DNA of 8,693 nt, taken from the NCBI GenBank assembly GCA_003221595.1, contig QHSM01000430.1, positions 1 to 8,693 of the forward strand, in the 5' to 3' direction. The translations under genes and the position numbers were made by a program. This DNA comes from Candidatus Rokuibacteriota bacterium (GTDB lineage Bacteria; Methylomirabilota; Methylomirabilia; Rokubacteriales; CSP1-6). A model generated the notes under the pieces. That model was not told where the DNA came from. It did not search any database and saw only the letters and a list, made by a program, of their open reading frames with translations. This document shows positions 5,700 to 8,693 of the stretch, in pieces. Position 1 is the stretch's first letter. The number at the start of each line of letters is the position of its first letter.

Positions 5700-6580
5700 T
5701 CCGGGCTGAGCCCGGCCATCCGCTGGAGGGTCGTGATGAGGGCCGCGAGGTCTTCGCCGCCGCGTCCGCCGGCGACGGTGGCGGTGCAGAGCTGCTGCGT
5801 GAGGCTCGTGAGCGGCAGCGCCACCCCGAGCCGCTGCCCTTCCTCGAGCATGAGCCGGAGGTCCTTGAGGAACAGCTCGAGCTTCATCTGAGGCTCGAAA
5901 CGTCGCTCGACCATGAGCGGACCGCGCACGTCGACCATCTTCGACGCGGCCGCGCTGTCCTTCAGCAGGTCCAGAAGCGCGCCGGGGGCGAGCCCACCCT
6001 TCTCGCCGAGCACCAGCGCCTCGGCGAGGGCGGCCGTGTTGAGCGCGACCAGCAAATTGGTCGCGAGCTTGGCGAGGGAGGCGCTGCCGGCGGGCCCGAT
6101 GTGAACGGCCCTCCGGCCGATCGCCGCGAGCACAGGCCGGCACGCCTCCAGGCGCGCGACGTCGCCGCCCACGAAGATCGTGCAATCCCCGCGCTCCACC
6201 ATCGCGCTCGTTCCGCTCATCGGCGCGTCGAGAAAGCCGCGCCCCGCGGCCGCGGCGGCGTCGGCGAGGCGCCGGGTGAGGGTCGGCGAGATCGTGCTCA
6301 TCTGGAGCAGGGTCGCCGATCTCGGCATCACCTCCAGCAGGCCGCCGGGGGAGAGGACCGCGGCCTCCACCGAGTCGGGCGTGGGCAGGATCGTGAAGAT
6401 CGCGTCGGCGCCGGCCGCCGCGTCCTTCGCGCTGGCCGCGGCCAGGAGGCCCCGCGCCGCGAGCCGTGTCAGCTGATCCGGGCGACTGTCGTAGCCCACC
6501 ACCGCGAAGCCGCCCTCGAGGAGGCGAGAGGCTACCGCGCTGCCGAGGAGGCCGACGCCGACGACCGCGATCCGCTTCAT
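5696..6580 (-). CDS. 3-Hydroxyisobutyrate dehydrogenase-family beta-hydroxyacid dehydrogenase
   Basis: This 294-residue protein is of normal length for the family, which oxidises beta-hydroxyacids such as 3-hydroxyisobutyrate, or reduces tartronate or succinic semialdehyde, with NAD(P). The Rossmann motif is G8-V-G10-L-L-G13 and the second strand ends Y30-D31-S-R. The substrate-binding signature F-L-D-A-P-M-S-G-T covers 116-124, with S122 and G123. The catalytic Lys is K171 in A-K-L-A-T-N, with N175. The C-terminal helical domain carries K-L-E-L-F-L-K-D-L (233-241) and G-V-A-L-P-L (252-257). ATG 6580-6578 is chosen because TGAGGA, made from the LivF stop and following bases, gives a ribosome-binding site 10 bp after livF; the longer upstream reading overlaps livF out of frame. 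Coupling to a Liv-type transporter fits valine or related carboxylate catabolism, but the exact substrate cannot be assigned. Confidence 0.9.
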   Translation of the reverse strand: MKRIAVVGVGLLGSAVASRLLEGGFAVVGYDSRPDQLTRLAARGLLAAASAKDAAAGADAIFTILPTPDSVEAAVLSPGGLLEVMPRSATLLQMSTISPTLTRRLADAAAAAGRGFLDAPMSGTSAMVERGDCTIFVGGDVARLEACRPVLAAIGRRAVHIGPAGSASLAKLATNLLVALNTAALAEALVLGEKGGLAPGALLDLLKDSAAASKMVDVRGPLMVERRFEPQMKLELFLKDLRLMLEEGQRLGVALPLTSLTQQLCTATVAGGRGGEDLAALITTLQRMAGLSPD

Positions 6581-6590
6581 GGCTTGATCC

Positions 6591-7283
6591 TCACAGTCCG
6601 AGATATCGCGACTTGATCTCCTCGTTCCGCCAGAGCGCGTCCGGCGCGCTCGAGTGCACGACCCGCCCCCGCGACAGGACGTGGACATGGTCCGCGACCC
6701 GGAGCGCCAGCGGGAGATTCTGCTCCACGAGCAGGATGGAGAGGCCCTGGGCCTTGAGGCTCTCGATGACCCGCCCGACCTCCCGTACCAGCAGGGGCGC
6801 GAGCCCCTCGGTCGGCTCGTCCATGAGCAGGAGCTCCGGGTTCGTCATCAAGGCGCGCGCGATGGCGAGCATCTGCTGCTCGCCGCCCGAGAGCTTGCCG
6901 GCGCGATGCGCGCCGCGCTCGCGCAGGCGCGGGAACAGCTCGAGCACGCGCGCGACCGTCCAGGGGCCGCTGTCGCCCTTGACGGCCACCGTGAGGTTCT
7001 CCATGACCGTCAGCGAGGGAAAGACCCGGCGGCCCTGCGGCACCAGGCCGAGGCCGAGGCCCACCGCGCGGTTCGACGGCCACGCGGTGATGTCCTGGTC
7101 CTTGAACAGGACCTGTCCGCGCCGGGGCGGCGTGAAGCCGATGATGGACCGGATCAGCGTGGTCTTGCCCATTCCGTTGCGTCCGAGGATACCCACGACC
7201 TGGCCGCGGGTCATGCTGAGCGAGATGCCCTGCAGGACGTGGCTTTCCCCGTAATACGTGTGGATGTCGCGCACCTCGAGCAT
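6591..7283 (-). CDS. livF: Branched-chain amino acid-type ABC transporter ATP-binding protein LivF
   Basis: This is a 230-residue ABC ATPase, typical LivF length. Walker A is G34-R-N-G-M-G-K-T-T42, the Q-loop is near Q83 (L-V-P-Q-G-R-R-V-F-P), the signature is L131-S-G-G-E-Q-Q137, and Walker B is L-L-L-M-D-E-P (151-157). T-E-G-L-A-P follows, and L-V-E-Q-N (185-189) stands where other ABC proteins have the H-loop; Q-N there is typical of LivF. It would work on the inner face of the membrane as the second ATPase, with LivG, for import of branched-chain amino acids or other small carboxylates and amides. Its ATG (7283-7281) shares one base with the livG stop, indicating translational coupling. 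The true substrate of Liv-like systems cannot be told from the ATPase. Confidence 0.93.
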   Translation of the reverse strand: MLEVRDIHTYYGESHVLQGISLSMTRGQVVGILGRNGMGKTTLIRSIIGFTPPRRGQVLFKDQDITAWPSNRAVGLGLGLVPQGRRVFPSLTVMENLTVAVKGDSGPWTVARVLELFPRLRERGAHRAGKLSGGEQQMLAIARALMTNPELLLMDEPTEGLAPLLVREVGRVIESLKAQGLSILLVEQNLPLALRVADHVHVLSRGRVVHSSAPDALWRNEEIKSRYLGL

Positions 7284-8038
7284 CAGGACGTCCCGAGGTA
7301 GATCTCCTGCACGAGGGCGTTCGCCTTGACGTCCTGAGCCAGACCGTCGGCGACGACCTTGCCGTAGTGCAGGACCGTGATGCGGTCGGTGAGCGCGAAC
7401 GCGACGTCCATGTCGTGCTCGATCACCAGGAGCGTGATGGCCGGATCGAGGTTCTTCAGGAGCGCCGTCATGGCGTGCGATTCCGCCGGCGAGAGGCCCG
7501 CCGTCGGCTCGTCGAGCAGCAGGAGCCGCGGCGCGCCGGCCAGGGACAGCGCGATCTCGAGCTGGCGCTGCTCGCCGTGCGAGAGATTGCGCACCGCCTC
7601 CTCCGCCTTGTCGCCGAGGCCGACTGCCTCGAGCACGGCCCGCGCCCGGTCGTGGAAGGCGGGATAGCGGCTGAGCGGGCGGTGGAGGTGAAACTTCGCG
7701 GATGTCAGGGCCTGCACCGCGAGCAGGCAGTTCTCGAGCGCGGTGAGGCGCGGAAAGAGGTTGGTGATCTGGTACGTGCGCGCCAGCCCGAGCGCGGCGC
7801 GCCGGTGCGGCGCCAGCCGCGTGACGTCGCGACCGAACAGCGAGATCCGGCCGCCGGTGGGCCGGGTCTCGCCGCTGATCAGGCTGAACAGGGTCGTCTT
7901 GCCCGCCCCGTTGGGCCCGATGATCGCGCGCCGCTCGCCGGGTCCGACGTCCAGGCTGACGCCGTCGACCGCGCAGAGGCCGCCGAACTCCTTCGAGAGG
8001 CCGGCGAGGCTCAGCGCGACGGCGTCGTTCGTCGGCAT
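7283..8038 (-). CDS. livG: Branched-chain amino acid-type ABC transporter ATP-binding protein LivG
   Basis: This is a 251-residue ABC ATPase, the usual LivG length. Walker A is G41-P-N-G-A-G-K-T-T49, the Q-loop is R87-T-Y-Q-I-T-N-L-F, the signature is L152-S-H-G-E-Q-R158, and Walker B is L-L-L-L-D-E-P (172-178). T-A-G-L-S-P and the H-loop I-E-H208-D-M-D follow. The C-terminal V-Q-E-I-Y-L-G is the family's characteristic ending. The R-T-Y-Q-I-T-N-L-F segment and the E-I-Y-L-G tail separate LivG from LivF. It begins one base after the stop of the substrate-binding protein gene (TGA-G-ATG) with no clear ribosome-binding site, so it is probably translated by coupling. Its stop overlaps the livF ATG by one base. 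It should pair with LivF beneath permeases that are not in this window. Confidence 0.93.
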   Translation of the reverse strand: MPTNDAVALSLAGLSKEFGGLCAVDGVSLDVGPGERRAIIGPNGAGKTTLFSLISGETRPTGGRISLFGRDVTRLAPHRRAALGLARTYQITNLFPRLTALENCLLAVQALTSAKFHLHRPLSRYPAFHDRARAVLEAVGLGDKAEEAVRNLSHGEQRQLEIALSLAGAPRLLLLDEPTAGLSPAESHAMTALLKNLDPAITLLVIEHDMDVAFALTDRITVLHYGKVVADGLAQDVKANALVQEIYLGTS

Positions 8039-8039
8039 C

Positions 8040-8693
8040 TCAGCAGTGCTTGCACGGGGGATAGTTGCGGTCGTAGACGGGCTGCTTCAGGAACTCCTCG
8101 GGCTTGTACTTCCAGAACTGGGAGACGGCGGGGTAGGTGTAGATGACGGTGTTCCACAGCTCGCCGTCCTTCTTCTCGACCTTGCGGATGTAGATGTTCT
8201 GGATCGGGTTGCCGTAGGCGTCGAGCTTGATGGGACCGCGTGGCGCGTCCGGGATCTCCACCTTGCGCAGCGCCTCCAGGAACTTCTCCCGGTTCTCCAC
8301 GTCGCCGCCGATCGCCTTCGCCGCGTCGGCGATCCACCGGGTGCTCGTGTAGGAGGTCTCCGAGAAATACGAGGGGACCTTGCCGTACCTCTTGCGGTAG
8401 TCCGCGACGAACCGCTTGTTCACCGGCGTGTCGAGGGCCGCGCTGTAGATGAGCGGGCTGATGCCGCCGATCGCCTCGTCACCGAGGGAGGGCAAGACGA
8501 ACTCGTCGAAGGTCGTGCCGCCGCCGATCAGCGGCAGCTTCGCCTTCAGCCCGGCGTCCTGGTACTGCTTGGGAAAGCGCGACGCCGAGATCGACACCAT
8601 CAGGGCGAACACCGCGTCGGCGTCGCGCCGGATCTGGGTGAGATAGGGCGCGAAGTCCGTGGTGTTGAGCGGGGCCCAGAGCTTCTGGATGAT
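8040..8693 (-). CDS. Liv-type periplasmic substrate-binding protein, 5' end cut by window edge
   Basis: 217 C-terminal residues are visible, open from the right edge (…I-I-Q-K-L-W-A-P-L-N) to TGA at 8042-8040. Full-length members are about 400 residues with a signal peptide, so roughly half is missing. The visible part fits the Peripla_BP_6 / type I periplasmic-binding fold: D-A-V-F-A-L-M-V-S, L-P-L-I-G-G-G-T-T, G-I-S-P-L-I-Y-S, a F-V-A-D-Y-R-K-R-Y-G-K-V-P-S region, and G-P-I-K-L-D-A-Y-G-N-P-I-Q-N-I-Y. It would capture an amino acid, aromatic acid, amide or similar ligand for the LivG/LivF transporter. The protein ends Y-P-P-C-K-H-C, a terminal CxxC. The Met at 8612 is internal, not the start. 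It is separated from livG by one base, so no livH/livM permease lies between them. Confidence 0.88.
   Translation of the reverse strand: MIQKLWAPLNTTDFAPYLTQIRRDADAVFALMVSISASRFPKQYQDAGLKAKLPLIGGGTTFDEFVLPSLGDEAIGGISPLIYSAALDTPVNKRFVADYRKRYGKVPSYFSETSYTSTRWIADAAKAIGGDVENREKFLEALRKVEIPDAPRGPIKLDAYGNPIQNIYIRKVEKKDGELWNTVIYTYPAVSQFWKYKPEEFLKQPVYDRNYPPCKHC

Noticed and set aside
6581..6688. A longer dehydrogenase start at 6688
   Set aside because: It would add 36 residues overlapping livF out of frame and ahead of the Rossmann motif. ATG 6580 has a ribosome-binding site and gives the normal family N-terminus.
8040..8612. Start of the binding protein at the Met codon 8612
   Set aside because: The frame is open to the window edge and the sequence before that Met continues the family pattern, so it is an internal residue of a truncated gene.
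1..8693. RNA genes, CRISPR arrays, insertion sequences, attachment sites or phage genes
   Set aside because: No tRNA-like cloverleaf, regular spaced repeats, transposase motifs or terminal inverted repeats were seen on reading both strands. This was a reading by eye, not a profile search.

Overview
The window reads as a piece of a high-GC, Gram-negative, probably soil or subsurface chromosome. The signs are strong G/C preference at third positions, long open shadow frames on both strands, and an outer-membrane-type protein with a signal peptide and a C-terminal Phe. The mix of a UbiD-type decarboxylase, a DddP-like M24 protein, a PEP-synthase-like protein and a branched-chain-amino-acid-type (Liv) ABC transporter resembles what I remember of Candidatus Rokubacteria (Methylomirabilota) and some deltaproteobacterial metagenome genomes. 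That taxonomic guess is recollection and inference, not a search result.

Layout. (1) 1-2099, minus strand: a DUF1207-type outer membrane protein with a BON-like N-terminal segment, followed 27 bp later by the N-terminal two thirds or so of a UbiD-family decarboxylase that runs off the left edge. (2) 2100-2253: a divergent intergenic region with a good sigma70-like promoter facing right and a 13-bp imperfect direct repeat around its -35 box. (3) 2254-5686, plus strand: an overlapping three-gene operon of a DddP-like M24-family protein (broken by an internal deletion and frameshift near 2383), a zinc-dependent medium-chain alcohol dehydrogenase, and a two-domain PEP/pyruvate-binding phosphotransferase-like protein that starts at TTG. 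(4) 5687-5695: a 9-bp convergent junction holding a small hairpin. (5) 5696-8693, minus strand: a Liv-type operon in the order substrate-binding protein (cut by the right edge), LivG ATPase, LivF ATPase, and a 3-hydroxyisobutyrate-dehydrogenase-family oxidoreductase, all overlapping or within about 10 bp of each other. No permease gene lies between the binding protein and livG.

How the genes may work together. Region 5 looks like uptake of a small carboxylate or amino acid coupled to a beta-hydroxyacid dehydrogenase. Regions 1 and 3 look like catabolism of an aromatic or other unusual carboxylic acid: a prenylated-FMN decarboxylase, an alcohol/aldehyde step, an M24-fold lyase or hydrolase, and an ATP-dependent phosphotransfer enzyme. 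The substrate cannot be read from the sequence.

The points most worth checking are the frameshifted M24 gene and its Cys in place of a usual metal-ligand Asp, the PEP-synthase-like protein with no PEP/pyruvate barrel, and the co-location of that protein with a UbiD enzyme. No RNA genes, CRISPR arrays, insertion sequences or phage genes were seen.
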